NCBI RefSeq assembly: GCF_901212655.1
Contig: NZ_CAAKON010000002.1
Span: 39,741 to 103,740, forward strand
Direction: 5' to 3'
Length of the DNA stretch: 64,000 nt
DNA from: Olsenella uli
Lineage (GTDB): Bacteria; Actinomycetota; Coriobacteriia; Coriobacteriales; Atopobiaceae
Of the stretch, positions 18,895-28,413 are shown in pieces. The notes under the pieces were generated by a model. That model did no database searches. It was given only the letters and a program-made list of their open reading frames with translations, and had not been told where the DNA came from. Made by a program: the position numbers and the translations under genes. Each line of letters opens with the position of its first letter. The stretch's first letter is position 1.

Positions 18895-19626
18895 CTAGCA
18901 GCCCGTCTCGATTTCGTCAACTATCGACTCAAGCGCCGCGACTGGGTCTGGGGCCTGGGTGATGGGCCTACCGACCACGATGTGGCTCGCGCCAGCCTTG
19001 ATGGCGGCAGCCGGGGTGGCCACGCGGCTCTGGTCTCCCAGCGCGGCCCCGGCAGGACGAACGCCCGGTGTCACGATGAGGGCGTCCGGGCCCAGAAGCT
19101 CGCGCATCTCATGAGCCTCCTGCGGCGAGCACACGATACCATCGAGCCCGTTGTCAACGGCAAGCTTCGCGAGGGCAGCCGCCTGCTCTGGAATCGGACG
19201 CTCGACGCCTATGAGCCTAAGCTCGTCGGAGTCCATGCTCGTGAGCACCGTGATGGCGATGACGTACGGTGCGTGGCCATAGACCTCGCGGGTCTCCTGC
19301 GCGCCCTCGTGGCACGCGGCGAGCATGGCGGCACCGCCGCAACCGTGAGCGGTCACGAGGTCGGCGCCCGTGTGCGCCGCGCTCTTCACGGCACCTCGCA
19401 CCTGGTGGGGAATGTCATGGAACTTCGCGTCGACGAAGACCTTGAAGCCGCGGGACTTGAGTTCCTCCACGAGCGGAAGGCCGCCGTCGTAGATGAGCGT
19501 GATGCCAACCTTGAGCCACGTGGCATGCCCCTCGAGCTTGTCCGCAAGTTCGCGGGCCTCCTCGGGTGAGCAGTCGAGAGCCACCATCACGCGGTCGCGC
19601 GCGGAGAGCGTATCGAATCGACCCAT
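18895..19626 (-). CDS. pyrF: Orotidine 5'-phosphate decarboxylase
   Basis: Decarboxylates OMP to UMP, the last step of de novo pyrimidine synthesis. The 243-residue TIM barrel has MVALDCS at the N-terminus, the catalytic D-x-K-x-x-D tetrad segment VFVDAKFHDIP, VTAHGCGG and the phosphate site IVTPGVRP with IVVGRPI near the end. It is the last gene of the pyr operon, starting six bases after pyrD. No pyrE is in the window. Confidence 0.96.
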   Translation of the reverse strand: MGRFDTLSARDRVMVALDCSPEEARELADKLEGHATWLKVGITLIYDGGLPLVEELKSRGFKVFVDAKFHDIPHQVRGAVKSAAHTGADLVTAHGCGGAAMLAACHEGAQETREVYGHAPYVIAITVLTSMDSDELRLIGVERPIPEQAAALAKLAVDNGLDGIVCSPQEAHEMRELLGPDALIVTPGVRPAGAALGDQSRVATPAAAIKAGASHIVVGRPITQAPDPVAALESIVDEIETGC

Positions 19627-19632
19627 AGTCCC

Positions 19633-20556
19633 CTACCCTTCAAACGCGCCAACGAGCTCGTTGATGTCCTTGACACCCTGTTCCTCGGCCCAGGCCTCGA
19701 GCTCGCCCAGAATGCGAGGGGCGGCGGCGGGCTCAACGAGGTTGGCCATGCCGACAGCAACGCTCGTGGCGCCGGCCAGGATGAACTCGGCAGCGTCCTC
19801 GCCGGTCATGACGCCGCCAACACCGTTGATTGGCAGCTTGACGGCATTATGGACCTCCCACACCATGCGTACGGCGATGTGGTGAAGTGCGGGGCCACTC
19901 ATGCCGCCCGTGGGACGGGAGAGTCGACTCCTGCGCGTGTGCACGTTGATAGCCATGGCGGGAATCGAGTTGATGACCGAGAGGGCATCGGCGCCCTCGG
20001 CCTCGAGCGCCTGGGCAACCTCTACCACGCGGGCTGGTGCCATCTTCACAAGCAGAGGCTTGTTGGTGCGCGGGCGAACCGCGCGAATGACACCGGCCGC
20101 GCCTTCGGGCGTGGAGCCCATGGCGCAGCCCCCGGCGGCGATATTGGGACAGCTGATGTTGATCTCGAGGCCGGAGGCAAACGGCGCGATTTCCTCGAAG
20201 AGCTCGACGGCGGCAACGTACTCCTCCACGGAGTGGCCCGCAACCTGGCAGATGACCTGGCAGCCCTTGTCGCGGAGCTGCTGCAGATACTCGCCCGAGC
20301 TCTCGACGAGCCCGCGAACGCCAGGGTTCTGAAGGCCCACGGAGTTCATCATGCCGCTCGTGATCTCGGTCATGCGAGGGGCGGGGTTGCCGGGCCATGG
20401 CTCGGCGGCGCAGCCCTTCGTGGTGATGGCGCCGAGCTGGCTCACGTCATAGAAACCCTCGTACTGCCAGCCAAAGCCATACGTGCCGCTCGCAGTGTTG
20501 ATGGGGTTCTTCATCTTGATGCCGCCAAGATCGACGGCCATGTTCACGCCGTTCAC
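19633..20556 (-). CDS. pyrD: Dihydroorotate dehydrogenase, class 1B catalytic subunit
   Basis: Oxidises dihydroorotate to orotate with FMN; in class 1B the electrons pass to NAD+ through PyrK. The 307-residue barrel has NPINTASGTYGFG near the start, the catalytic cysteine region LEINISCPNIAAGGCAMG and the FMN phosphate loop GVGGVMTGEDAAEFILAGA. I chose the GTG at 20556: it overlaps the pyrK stop by four bases and has GGAAGG eight bases upstream. The ATG at 20541 is the alternative and lacks a good ribosome site. Confidence 0.94.
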   Translation of the reverse strand: MNGVNMAVDLGGIKMKNPINTASGTYGFGWQYEGFYDVSQLGAITTKGCAAEPWPGNPAPRMTEITSGMMNSVGLQNPGVRGLVESSGEYLQQLRDKGCQVICQVAGHSVEEYVAAVELFEEIAPFASGLEINISCPNIAAGGCAMGSTPEGAAGVIRAVRPRTNKPLLVKMAPARVVEVAQALEAEGADALSVINSIPAMAINVHTRRSRLSRPTGGMSGPALHHIAVRMVWEVHNAVKLPINGVGGVMTGEDAAEFILAGATSVAVGMANLVEPAAAPRILGELEAWAEEQGVKDINELVGAFEG

Positions 20557-21350
20557 CAGACCATCCTTCCAGAGTCGAAGACGGGGCCAGACGTGCAGGC
20601 GCCCACCATGCCAGACGTCGTCTCGACGTTGCAGGTGTTGCACGCCCCGAAGCCGCACGTCATCATGCGCTCGACGGAAACCTGGCAGGCAACGCCCGCG
20701 GCCTCCGCGAGCTTGGCCACAGCGCGCATCATGGGCTCAGGGCCACAGGTGAGAACCAGGTCATAGGAGCCAGTTGCGAGCATGGGCTCGACCTCGGTGG
20801 TCACAAAGCCCTTGGTGCCGGCGGAGCCGTCATCGGTGGTGACGCGGACCTCGCCGCAGCCGTTGGCCTCGAGCTCGCCGACGGCGCAGATCTTTCCCTC
20901 GGTGAGGGCGCCCACGACGGCGTCGTGGGCGACGCCGGCCTCGTCAAGCATGGCAGCCGCGGCCACGATGGGCGTGATTCCGATGCCACCGGCAACCACG
21001 AGCGTGCGATTCGTGCCCTCGGGAATGTGCCAGCCGTTTCCGCCAGGACCGAGAACGGTCGAGCCAGAGCCGGGTGCCATCTGCGAGAGGCGGCGGGTGC
21101 CGTCGCCAACGACGGCGTAATAGGTGTCAATCGTGCCTGAAACGGCATCAGCCGCGGAATAGGACACCGGAATGCGAATGAGCTGCGTGGCATCACCGGG
21201 CACGGCAAAGCTCATGAACTGTCCCGGCCTGATGGCGGCGGCCAGGCGGGGGGCCTCAATCGTGAGGCGATAGACCCCATCCGCAACGGGCTCGTTGGCA
21301 ACGACCGTGAAGTCGTGCACGCGAGCCGCTGGAGGCGTGGGAATGGGCAT
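20553..21350 (-). CDS. pyrK: Dihydroorotate dehydrogenase electron transfer subunit
   Basis: FAD and 2Fe-2S subunit that links PyrD to NAD+. The 265-residue protein has a ferredoxin-reductase-like FAD domain (RPGQFMSFAVPG, RIPVSYS), an NAD domain (VVAGGIGITPI, LTCGPEPMM) and a C-terminal cluster site with cysteines spaced C-x4-C-x2-C plus a later C in MTCGFGACNTCN...GACTSG. The ATG at 21350 follows GAGGAG. Placement just before pyrD is diagnostic of the class 1B enzyme. Confidence 0.95.
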   Translation of the reverse strand: MPIPTPPAARVHDFTVVANEPVADGVYRLTIEAPRLAAAIRPGQFMSFAVPGDATQLIRIPVSYSAADAVSGTIDTYYAVVGDGTRRLSQMAPGSGSTVLGPGGNGWHIPEGTNRTLVVAGGIGITPIVAAAAMLDEAGVAHDAVVGALTEGKICAVGELEANGCGEVRVTTDDGSAGTKGFVTTEVEPMLATGSYDLVLTCGPEPMMRAVAKLAEAAGVACQVSVERMMTCGFGACNTCNVETTSGMVGACTSGPVFDSGRMVW

Positions 21351-21425
21351 GTCGCTCCTCTCTCTATACGACGGGACGCGTGGCCCCAAAGGACCTGCCG
21401 GCTCCCCGGCCGGCAGGTCACGGGC

Positions 21426-22715
21426 CTAGGAAAGCTTGCAGTCCGCGAGGACGTGCTTGCCGGCCACGAAGGTGTCCGTGGCGCGACCTTCGAGCTCGGC
21501 GCCCAGGAAGGCGGAGTTGTGCTGCTTGCCAGCAAAGAGCTCGGGCGTCACCGTGAACTTGACGGCCGGATCGACGAGCGTGAGGTCAGCGACGGAGCCA
21601 GCCTCCACGCGGACGGGCTCCAGGCGAGCCACCTTGCGCGGGTTTACGCACATGGACTCGACGAGACGCTGCCAGCTCATCTCGCCGGTGGCGACCATCT
21701 TGGTGAGCAAGAGCGGAAGGCTCGTCTCCAGGCCCACGACGCCAAACGGAGCGATCTCGAACTCGCACTCCTTCTCGTGCTGGGCGTGGGGCGCGTGGTC
21801 GGTCACGACGCAGTCGATCGTGCCGTCGAGGAGCGCCTCGCGGAGAGCCGCCGCGTCCTCGGCCGTGCGCAGGGGCGGGTTCATCTTGAGGTTGGTGTTG
21901 TAGGTGTCATCAATGTCGTCCTCGCAGAGGAACAGGTGGTGCGGGCACACCTCGGCCGTCACCGGCAGGCCCTCGGCCTTGGCCTGGCGCACGAGCTCGG
22001 CACCGTGGGCCGTGGAAATGTGGCAGATGTGCAGCGCGCAACCCGTCAGACGGCAGAGCTCGATGTCACGAGCGATCTCGACCTCCTCGCCCGCGGCCGG
22101 CCAGCCAGCGAGGCCCAGGCGCGTGGAGCACGTGCCCTCATTGACCTGCCCGTGGTTGGAGAGCGAAGAGACCTCGCAGTGGCAGGCAACCACCTTGTCG
22201 AACTGGCGCACGTAGTCCATGACGGTGCGAAGCATGCCGGCGCTCTGGACGCCGTGTCCGTCGTCGGAGAAGAGGCAGGCGCCCTCGTGGACCATGTCGC
22301 CGATCTCGGCAAGCTGCTCGCCCTTCTCGCCCTTGGTGCACGCACCGATTGGGCGAATGTGGACGAGACCGGCCTCCTCGCCCTTGGCGAGCTGATAGCG
22401 CACGCCCTCGCCCGTGTCGACCACGGGGTCGGTGTTGGGCATGGGGGCGACATCGGTGAAGCCGCCCACCGCAGCGGCGCGAGAGCCGGTGGCGATGGTC
22501 TCCTTGTACTCGTAGCCCGGGTCGCGGAAGTGCACGTGGATATCAACGAGGCCGGGGATGAGGTACTTGCCGGAGCCGTCGATGACCTCGCAGCCCTCCA
22601 TCGGCTCGATGGAGTCGGCAACCTGAGCAACGAGCGGCCCGTTAATGGCAACGTCTGTGACCTCGTCGAGGCCCACCTGCGGGTCGACGACGTGAGCTCC
22701 CTTAATGAGCAGCAT
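21426..22715 (-). CDS. pyrC: Dihydroorotase
   Basis: Zinc amidohydrolase that closes carbamoyl aspartate to dihydroorotate. The 429-residue protein is the class I (pyrC-type) form: metal site DIHVHFRDPG with H60 and H62, later histidines in HICHIST, and the catalytic aspartate region VVTDHAPH. The ATG at 22715 follows GGAGG, and the first bases overlap the end of pyrB by 14. Confidence 0.96.
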   Translation of the reverse strand: MLLIKGAHVVDPQVGLDEVTDVAINGPLVAQVADSIEPMEGCEVIDGSGKYLIPGLVDIHVHFRDPGYEYKETIATGSRAAAVGGFTDVAPMPNTDPVVDTGEGVRYQLAKGEEAGLVHIRPIGACTKGEKGEQLAEIGDMVHEGACLFSDDGHGVQSAGMLRTVMDYVRQFDKVVACHCEVSSLSNHGQVNEGTCSTRLGLAGWPAAGEEVEIARDIELCRLTGCALHICHISTAHGAELVRQAKAEGLPVTAEVCPHHLFLCEDDIDDTYNTNLKMNPPLRTAEDAAALREALLDGTIDCVVTDHAPHAQHEKECEFEIAPFGVVGLETSLPLLLTKMVATGEMSWQRLVESMCVNPRKVARLEPVRVEAGSVADLTLVDPAVKFTVTPELFAGKQHNSAFLGAELEGRATDTFVAGKHVLADCKLS

Positions 22716-23634
22716 TCTCTTCTCCTCCAAGCAGCAGGTACATGGCAGCCATGCGGACATAGAGGCCCGAGGCCACCTGCGTCGTAACGAACGAGTTGTC
22801 GGCATCGGCCGGAATGGCGTCGATCTCCATGCCGCGGTTCATCGGGCCCGGGTGCATGACGATGGAGCCATCCTTCATGCGGGCATGGCGCCCGGCGCTG
22901 AGGCCCCACAGGCGGTTGTACTCGCGACGAGACGGAATCGTGGCACCCTCCATGCGCTCGAGCTGCACACGAAGCATGTAGACGACGTCCGCGTCCTCGA
23001 TGACGGAGTCGAAGTCATAGGTCTCCTCGCAGCCAAAGACCTCAGGGTCGGGCAGCTGGAAGGTGGGAGGCCCTACGAGCGTGACCTTGGCGCCCATAGT
23101 GCGCAGAGCGGGTGCCAGCGAGCCCACGACACGGCTGTGCAGCAGGTCACCCACGATGGCAACCTTGAGGCCGTCGAGGTGGCCAAACTTCTCGCGCATC
23201 GTGTAGAGGTCGAGCAGGGCCTGCGTGGGGTGCGCGTGCTTGCCATCGCCGGCGTTGATGACGTGGGCATCCGTGTATTGCGTGATGAGGTGCGGCGTGC
23301 CGGCGTTGCGGGCACGGCAAACGAACATGTCAATGCCGTAGGAGGAAAGCGTCTTGATGGTGTCCTCGAGGCATTCGCCCTTGGAAACGCTGGAACTGGA
23401 GCCCTGGACATTCAGAGAGTCGGCGGAAAGGCGCTTCTCGGCAATCTCGAAGCTCGAGCGCGTGCGCGTGGAGGCCTCGAGGAATAGGTTCACGATGGTG
23501 CGACCGCGGAGCGCCGGAACCTTCTTGATGGTGCGCTGATTGACCTCCTCGAAGGTGCGAGCCGTATCGAGGATCTGAGTGATGTCATCGGCCGTGAGGT
23601 CGGTGGTGTTGATGAGATGGCGAACGGATAGCAT
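22702..23634 (-). CDS. pyrB: Aspartate carbamoyltransferase catalytic subunit
   Basis: Joins carbamoyl phosphate and aspartate, the committed step. The 310-residue protein has the carbamoyl-phosphate motif STRTRS at 55-60, HPTQALLDLYT and the aspartate-site HPGPMNRG. No pyrI regulatory subunit accompanies it, so control is likely transcriptional through PyrR. It is adjacent to pyrR upstream. Confidence 0.97.
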   Translation of the reverse strand: MLSVRHLINTTDLTADDITQILDTARTFEEVNQRTIKKVPALRGRTIVNLFLEASTRTRSSFEIAEKRLSADSLNVQGSSSSVSKGECLEDTIKTLSSYGIDMFVCRARNAGTPHLITQYTDAHVINAGDGKHAHPTQALLDLYTMREKFGHLDGLKVAIVGDLLHSRVVGSLAPALRTMGAKVTLVGPPTFQLPDPEVFGCEETYDFDSVIEDADVVYMLRVQLERMEGATIPSRREYNRLWGLSAGRHARMKDGSIVMHPGPMNRGMEIDAIPADADNSFVTTQVASGLYVRMAAMYLLLGGEENAAH

Positions 23635-24375
<741 letters not shown>

Positions 24376-24590
24376 TTAAAGGCCTTAAACATAGTACACG
24401 GACACGGGCAACCATGCGCCGCGAAAATCCACGAGCGAGGAAAGTGGGACTTGGGTGGCCGAAACACTCGAAGCCACCAGGCGGCCGACACCTAGAACAC
24501 AGCGACAAGGAGCGCCCGGCATGCAGTGCCCTAGTGCCCCATCGCCCCGGCGAGGGCATGGGATCGCGGCAAAACGAGACCGAGGGGTCC

Positions 24591-25775
24591 CTAGATGGAC
24601 GCCGACCTCGTAGACGTTGGGTCAACAAGGCCGTGCTCGGCCGCATGACGGCGCAAAAAGATGCCGACACGGCTGAGTGCAAATCCAAGGCCATTGTTGC
24701 GAACGCTATAGAAGAACTCACGCACCAGAGCATCGCAGTAAGAGGCCTTCGAGAGGCGATCTGAGGGTTGCCCCGCCATGTCGAGCACGAAGGCACGCAT
24801 CTTTGGCGAAACGTTGCCGCACGCCCTCACGATGCTTGGATCCATCCGCCTGCACATCACGCGAATCATCTCTACGAGCTTGGGGTCCTCCATGGCGTTC
24901 TCGCCAAGAGACCCGCCGATATAGCGAAAGCCAATCGTGTAGAGGGACCGCAGGATTCCCTTGTCCGTAATGCCCAGGCGATCGACGACATCCGCCATGT
25001 CGCCCCAACGCTCAAAGGAGAGCGACGCCACGCGCTTGACGGAACTCGACCCGGGAAGGTCCTCGCGATAGCAGTAGTACGGCCGATCGAGATAGACGAT
25101 GCGCTCGGCCTGGCACATGGTCTCGAACAGGAAGGGGTTGTCGACCCAGCCAGCGCCCGGAACCTCCTTCATGCGGATGCCCCTACCCTCGATGAATGCC
25201 CTACGGTACAAGGCACTCCAGATGGAGGGATGATGCTGGACGAGCCTGGGCTCCTGCGAAAGCGTGAAGGGCTGGGGCACACCAACGGCAATACGACCCT
25301 TGTAGGAGCACTGATAGCGCCGCTCCTGGGGAGTCGTCGGCATCCAGATGCGCCAGTACGGGCTCTTGACGATATCGGGGGCATCATCACCGAGGGTCAG
25401 CGAGAAGGTTCGCGCGTAGTCGATGAGATCGTCATACATATGGGGCTCGGCCCAGTCGTCCGGCTCGAGGATGGCGAGGTAGGTGCCGCGCGCCTCGGAA
25501 AAGCCCCTGTTCACGGCAGAGCCGTAACCCCCGTTGGGCTTGTCGATCACGCGAATGCGATCGTCGGTGGCCTCGTGCGACCGCATGATGGCAAGCGAGT
25601 CGTCGGTGGAGCCGTCGTTCACGACGATGACCTCAAGCGAGCAGCGGTCGTTTTGCTCGATGGAGGACAGGGCCTGGTCGAGGAACTTCTCGGTGTTGTA
25701 GCACGGAACCACGACCGTCACATCGATATTGGAAACCACGCCGCGACTCTCCCCCGTCTCGTCAAAAACCGTCAT
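24591..25775 (-). CDS. Glycosyltransferase family 2
   Basis: Probable cytoplasmic glycosyltransferase for a cell-surface polysaccharide or teichoic-acid-like polymer. The 394-residue protein has a GT-A fold: VTVVVPCYNTEKFLDQAL, VNDGSTDDS, the donor-metal motif EPDDW (DxD-like) and a predicted acceptor-side segment PGAGWVDNPFLFETM. No transmembrane helix is evident. The ATG at 25775 follows a GGGG-CGAG site, 16 bases after the ABC-transporter ATPase gene. The neighbours (polysaccharide ABC-2 exporter) set its likely role; donor sugar unknown. The C-terminal 150 residues are poorly conserved to my eye. Confidence 0.85.
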   Translation of the reverse strand: MTVFDETGESRGVVSNIDVTVVVPCYNTEKFLDQALSSIEQNDRCSLEVIVVNDGSTDDSLAIMRSHEATDDRIRVIDKPNGGYGSAVNRGFSEARGTYLAILEPDDWAEPHMYDDLIDYARTFSLTLGDDAPDIVKSPYWRIWMPTTPQERRYQCSYKGRIAVGVPQPFTLSQEPRLVQHHPSIWSALYRRAFIEGRGIRMKEVPGAGWVDNPFLFETMCQAERIVYLDRPYYCYREDLPGSSSVKRVASLSFERWGDMADVVDRLGITDKGILRSLYTIGFRYIGGSLGENAMEDPKLVEMIRVMCRRMDPSIVRACGNVSPKMRAFVLDMAGQPSDRLSKASYCDALVREFFYSVRNNGLGFALSRVGIFLRRHAAEHGLVDPTSTRSASI

Positions 25776-25791
25776 CTCGCCCCTACCCGTC

Positions 25792-26703
25792 CTACCTGTG
25801 ATAGTGCTTATAGGCCTCGCACACTTCGTCGGTGGGGCCAACCATCTTCTCCTTGCCCTTCTCGATCCAGCAAACGCGGTTGCAGATGCGCTCAACGAGG
25901 CTGATCTCGTGGCTCACGAGAAGCACCGTGACGTTGTTGGAATCCACGAGCTCCTTGATGCGGCGCTCGCACTTCTGCTGGAAGAGGAAGTCGCCCACGG
26001 AGAGCGTCTCGTCAACGATGAGGATGTCGGGCTCAGTGATAGTGGCAATGGCAAAGGCGATGCGGGCCACCATGCCGCTGGAGTAGTTCTTGAGCGGCAT
26101 CTCCATGAAATCGCGAATCTCGGCGAAGTCGATGATGCGGTCGAAGTTCTCGTCAATGAACTCCTTGGTGTAGCCGAGCAGCGCACCGTTGAGGTAGATG
26201 TTCTCGATGGCGGTGAGCTCCATGTCAAAGCCAGCGCCCAGCTCAATGAGCGGCGCGATGGTGCCCCTCACGGTGCACGTTCCCTCAGAGGCCTCGAGCA
26301 CGCCGGCGATGATCTTGAGCATCGTGGACTTGCCGGAGCCATTGGTGCCCACAAGGCCAAACGCCTCACCGCGACGAACCTGGAAGCTCACGTGGTCGAG
26401 CGCGCGGAACTCCTTGAAGAACAGGTCGTGGCGCGCAATGTGGATAAAGTACTCCTTGAGCGAGTTGAGCTGCTCAGAGGCGATGTTAAAGATCATCGAG
26501 ACGTCATCGACGTCAATGACGACGGGAGCGTCCGCGTCGGGGGCGTCAATGCGCCCGAGGATGTGCTTGGCTTCGTCTTTCTTGGACTTCTTTGAGTCCT
26601 TCTTACCCTGCTTGCCCTCGGCAGAGACGGATGTCTTCGAGCTCGTGTCATCTGCCATAGTCGCCTCGGCCTTATCGGCAGCCTTCATTTGGGTGTCGGT
26701 CAT
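25792..26703 (-). CDS. Polysaccharide/teichoic acid ABC transporter ATP-binding protein (Wzt/TagH-like)
   Basis: ATPase of an ABC-2 exporter for a lipid-linked surface polymer. It has 303 residues with an unusual Lys/Ser/Asp-rich N-terminal extension of about 60. Walker A is GTNGSGKST (119-127), the signature is YSSGMVAR and Walker B is ILIVDETLSVGD. The sequence around IELGAGFDMELTAIENIYLNG is typical of the Wzt/TagH group. The C-terminal substrate domain of some Wzt proteins is absent. Its permease partner lies beyond the inserted prophage remnant at 29382-30188; the likely ancestral spacing was 17 bases. An AAAGGAC ribosome site precedes the ATG. Confidence 0.92.
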   Translation of the reverse strand: MTDTQMKAADKAEATMADDTSSKTSVSAEGKQGKKDSKKSKKDEAKHILGRIDAPDADAPVVIDVDDVSMIFNIASEQLNSLKEYFIHIARHDLFFKEFRALDHVSFQVRRGEAFGLVGTNGSGKSTMLKIIAGVLEASEGTCTVRGTIAPLIELGAGFDMELTAIENIYLNGALLGYTKEFIDENFDRIIDFAEIRDFMEMPLKNYSSGMVARIAFAIATITEPDILIVDETLSVGDFLFQQKCERRIKELVDSNNVTVLLVSHEISLVERICNRVCWIEKGKEKMVGPTDEVCEAYKHYHR

Positions 26704-26718
26704 GGTATGCGTCCTTTG

Positions 26719-26734
26719 GCCTAGTTATACAGAA
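26719..26734. repeat. Left att-like direct repeat of the prophage remnant
   Basis: The 16 bases GCCTAGTTATACAGAA match 29380-29395 with one mismatch. On the minus strand this copy reads as the last codons and TAG stop that the permease gene would have had beside the ATPase gene. It marks the left edge of the inserted segment. Confidence 0.75.
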
Positions 26735-26952
26735 AGGAGCGGGAAGCGGAGCGAAGCGGAACCAACGTCATTTTCCTGCACCTATTCGGAATGCAACGGT
26801 ATTAGGAATCTCTATTTTACTGAATTAGGGTCACGCTTGGGTCACGTCGCACGCCTTATGCATAAATGCAAATTTCCCCTCCCCGCGCGAGGCAGGGAGT
26901 TCGTCATTGGGCGTGCCGCCGATAGTAGGCTAGCTCACATTGTGCCGTGTCG

Positions 26953-27138
26953 TTACTCCTTGACCTCAATCCAGGGCGCGTCTGTGGTGGCGGCCTTGAA
27001 GGCCTTGGCCTTGCGCTCCCGCTCGCGAGAGTGGGACTTGGCTTGCTCGTAGAGGGCCTTGTAGTCGGGCTCGGTCGCCCGCTGGGTGTCGATGCCCTCC
27101 TGCTCGCTGGTCTCGGCCCTGCCGTTCTCCTCCGCCAC
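26953..27138 (-). CDS. Phage scaffolding-protein-like N-terminal fragment
   Basis: A 61-residue acidic, charged peptide starting with GTG at 27138 after AAGGAG. Its central DYKALYEQAKSHSRERERKAK resembles the start of phage capsid scaffold proteins, which normally continue as a long coiled coil; here a stop comes soon after. It is probably a truncated remnant rather than a working scaffold. The family match is from memory of the motif and is tentative. Confidence 0.45.
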   Translation of the reverse strand: MAEENGRAETSEQEGIDTQRATEPDYKALYEQAKSHSRERERKAKAFKAATTDAPWIEVKE

Positions 27139-27218
27139 GGCGGCTTCTCCTTCCTCTGGCCGTGCGATCCGCCCGGTCCGCCGTTCGTCCTCGCGGGACG
27201 TTGTACAGATATGAAAGA

Positions 27219-27269
27219 GGCCCCATGCGGGGCCAGTTTCGACATGAAAAAAGCCGCTCGGGGGCGGCT
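27219..27269 (-). terminator. Two adjacent terminator-like hairpins in the prophage remnant
   Basis: Stem one is GGCCCC/GGGGCC at 27219-27234. Stem two is AGCCGC/GCGGCT at 27252-27269, followed on the minus strand by six Ts (A run 27247-27252). They lie just upstream of the scaffold-like fragment. Confidence 0.6.
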
Positions 27270-27459
27270 TGGATGGTTCGCGCCTGCTTGTGCCGGGTTA
27301 GATGCCCAGCCGCGCCTTGACGAGTGACGCGGCAAGTGAGACGCAAGTGCTTCGCTTCATCAGGCGGCTTCGCGGTTCTCTATGCCGCGGGCATAATTCT
27401 CGCGTTCGACGAGCTAATCAAAGTCGGGAGGGGACCTAGTTCCTCCACGAATTCGCCCG

Positions 27460-27801
27460 TCACGAAGGTGAGGAGCTCGGCCTTGCCGCCAGCGGCGGCC
27501 CTCGGCCTGCCTCGTCGTTGATGCCGAGCTGCTTGTTGAGCTGCCGAATCTCGGCGCTCGCCTGCTTCATGATGCCTATCTGCGGCAGCGCCTTGAGGTC
27601 ACCCATGTCGTTCTGGTACGCGACCTGCCCGCCCGCGTCGCCCATGTCATCTATGCAACGCTGCACCACCGCGTACCACTGCACGAGGAGCGCCAGCACT
27701 GGCATGTCGGACGTGGTGAAGTTACGGCCCTGCGTCAGCTCATCCCACTTGGCCGACTTGAAGGCGTCGCGGGCTATCCCGGGTGGCTTAGTCAGGGGCA
27801 T
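27460..27801 (-). CDS. Phage terminase small subunit-like protein (probably truncated)
   Basis: A 113-residue protein resembling the P27-type small terminase that recognises phage DNA for packaging: AFKSAKWDELTQGRNFTTSDMP, a QWYAVVQRCIDDM helix and LPQIGIMKQASAEIRQLNKQLGI. After that core the tail becomes Pro/Ser-rich (GRGPPLAARPSSSPS), as expected if a frameshift cut the natural end. The ATG at 27801 follows GAGGAGG. No large terminase follows, so it cannot be packaging DNA now. Confidence 0.6.
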   Translation of the reverse strand: MPLTKPPGIARDAFKSAKWDELTQGRNFTTSDMPVLALLVQWYAVVQRCIDDMGDAGGQVAYQNDMGDLKALPQIGIMKQASAEIRQLNKQLGINDEAGRGPPLAARPSSSPS

Positions 27802-27823
27802 GCGCCCACCTCCTCGCGGCATG

Positions 27824-27844
27824 AAAAAGGCCCCTAACGGGGCC
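27824..27844 (-). terminator. Intrinsic terminator after the tRNA-like pair
   Basis: On the minus strand a perfect 6-bp GGCCCC/GGGGCC stem (27829-27844, loop of four) is followed by five Ts. It lies seven bases past tRNA-like element A and just before the terminase fragment. Confidence 0.75.
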
Positions 27845-27850
27845 TGATAA

Positions 27851-27922
27851 GGCAGAATCGCCGGATTTGAACCGGCTCCTCCTCAGACAAGGCGTGCTCC
27901 CAGGCTGACACCATCATCTGCC
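27851..27922 (-). ncRNA. tRNA-like element A with a shortened anticodon arm
   Basis: Read on the minus strand, this 72-base stretch looks tRNA-derived. It has a 6-bp acceptor (GGCAGA/TCTGCC), a D arm with a 4-bp stem GTGT/GCAC around CAGCCTGGGA, and a perfect T arm GCCGG-TTCAAAT-CCGGC. Where a 17-base anticodon arm is expected there are only 12 bases (CCTTGTCTGAGG), able to form a 4-bp stem and 4-base loop. GTC would sit in the anticodon position. Three unpaired bases per side lie inside the acceptor. It is probably a decayed phage tRNA, or an unusual tRNA-like RNA. Confidence 0.4.
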
Positions 27923-27933
27923 ATCGTGATTAA

Positions 27934-28000
27934 GCGGTAGCCCCGATTTCAACGGGGGCTTCCTCATCTAAGGCGTGCTCACTAACTGCACCACTATCGC
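27934..28000 (-). ncRNA. tRNA-like element B with a shortened anticodon arm
   Basis: This 67-base minus-strand stretch has an acceptor GCGATAG/CTACCGC (6 of 7 paired), a D arm GTGC-AGTTAGTGA-GCAC, and a T arm CCCCG-TTGAAAT-CGGGG. The anticodon region is the 12-base CCTTAGATGAGG, with the same frame (CCTT-four bases-GAGG) as element A. It is five bases short of a normal tRNA exactly there. Its 5' arm overlaps the stop codon of the gene at 27994. The shared deletion in two otherwise different elements is notable. Confidence 0.4.
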
Positions 28001-28413
28001 TTATACCGATTCTCCCAGATGGAGCGCACCCTTTCAACCATCTTCGTCTCTGCGGAAGTGGGTCTCGCAAACCACTTCGCCGAGTCGTTCTCGTTGTGCT
28101 CGTAGCCGTGATGAGTGTGAGGCGAGACACCCTTATGTTGGTGGACGAGGTCAATCTGCTTCGTCCGCTTGTTATTACTATCGAAATAGACGACCCCCCG
28201 GAGTGAGCCGTTTCCGTCCACCCTCACATAGACGCGCCCTCTGGTTATGGTCTCTATCAATGGCTCCACCGCTCCATCGCTCTTCCTGACGAAAATAATG
28301 TTTCCCGACTGCAAGAGCGTGCGGTACTGCGAACCATAGAGACGCTTGGTGACTGTTCCGGTCTTTCGGTTCACATAATGGCTGGTCCCGCTCGACGCGC
28401 CGCGACCGCCCAT
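27994..28413 (-). CDS. Small phage-associated protein of unknown function
   Basis: A 139-residue basic protein beginning MGGRGASSG, an N-terminus often seen on phage head-region proteins. It contains a mid-region rich in beta-strand-like residues (GRVYVRVDGNGSLRGVVYFD) and a His-rich segment (LVHQHKGVSPHTHHGY) that could bind metal. I do not recognise a defined domain. The ATG at 28413 shares one base with the stop of the gene upstream (TAATG). No signal peptide. It could be a head-associated accessory protein or a small effector; not resolved. Confidence 0.5.
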   Translation of the reverse strand: MGGRGASSGTSHYVNRKTGTVTKRLYGSQYRTLLQSGNIIFVRKSDGAVEPLIETITRGRVYVRVDGNGSLRGVVYFDSNNKRTKQIDLVHQHKGVSPHTHHGYEHNENDSAKWFARPTSAETKMVERVRSIWENRYKR

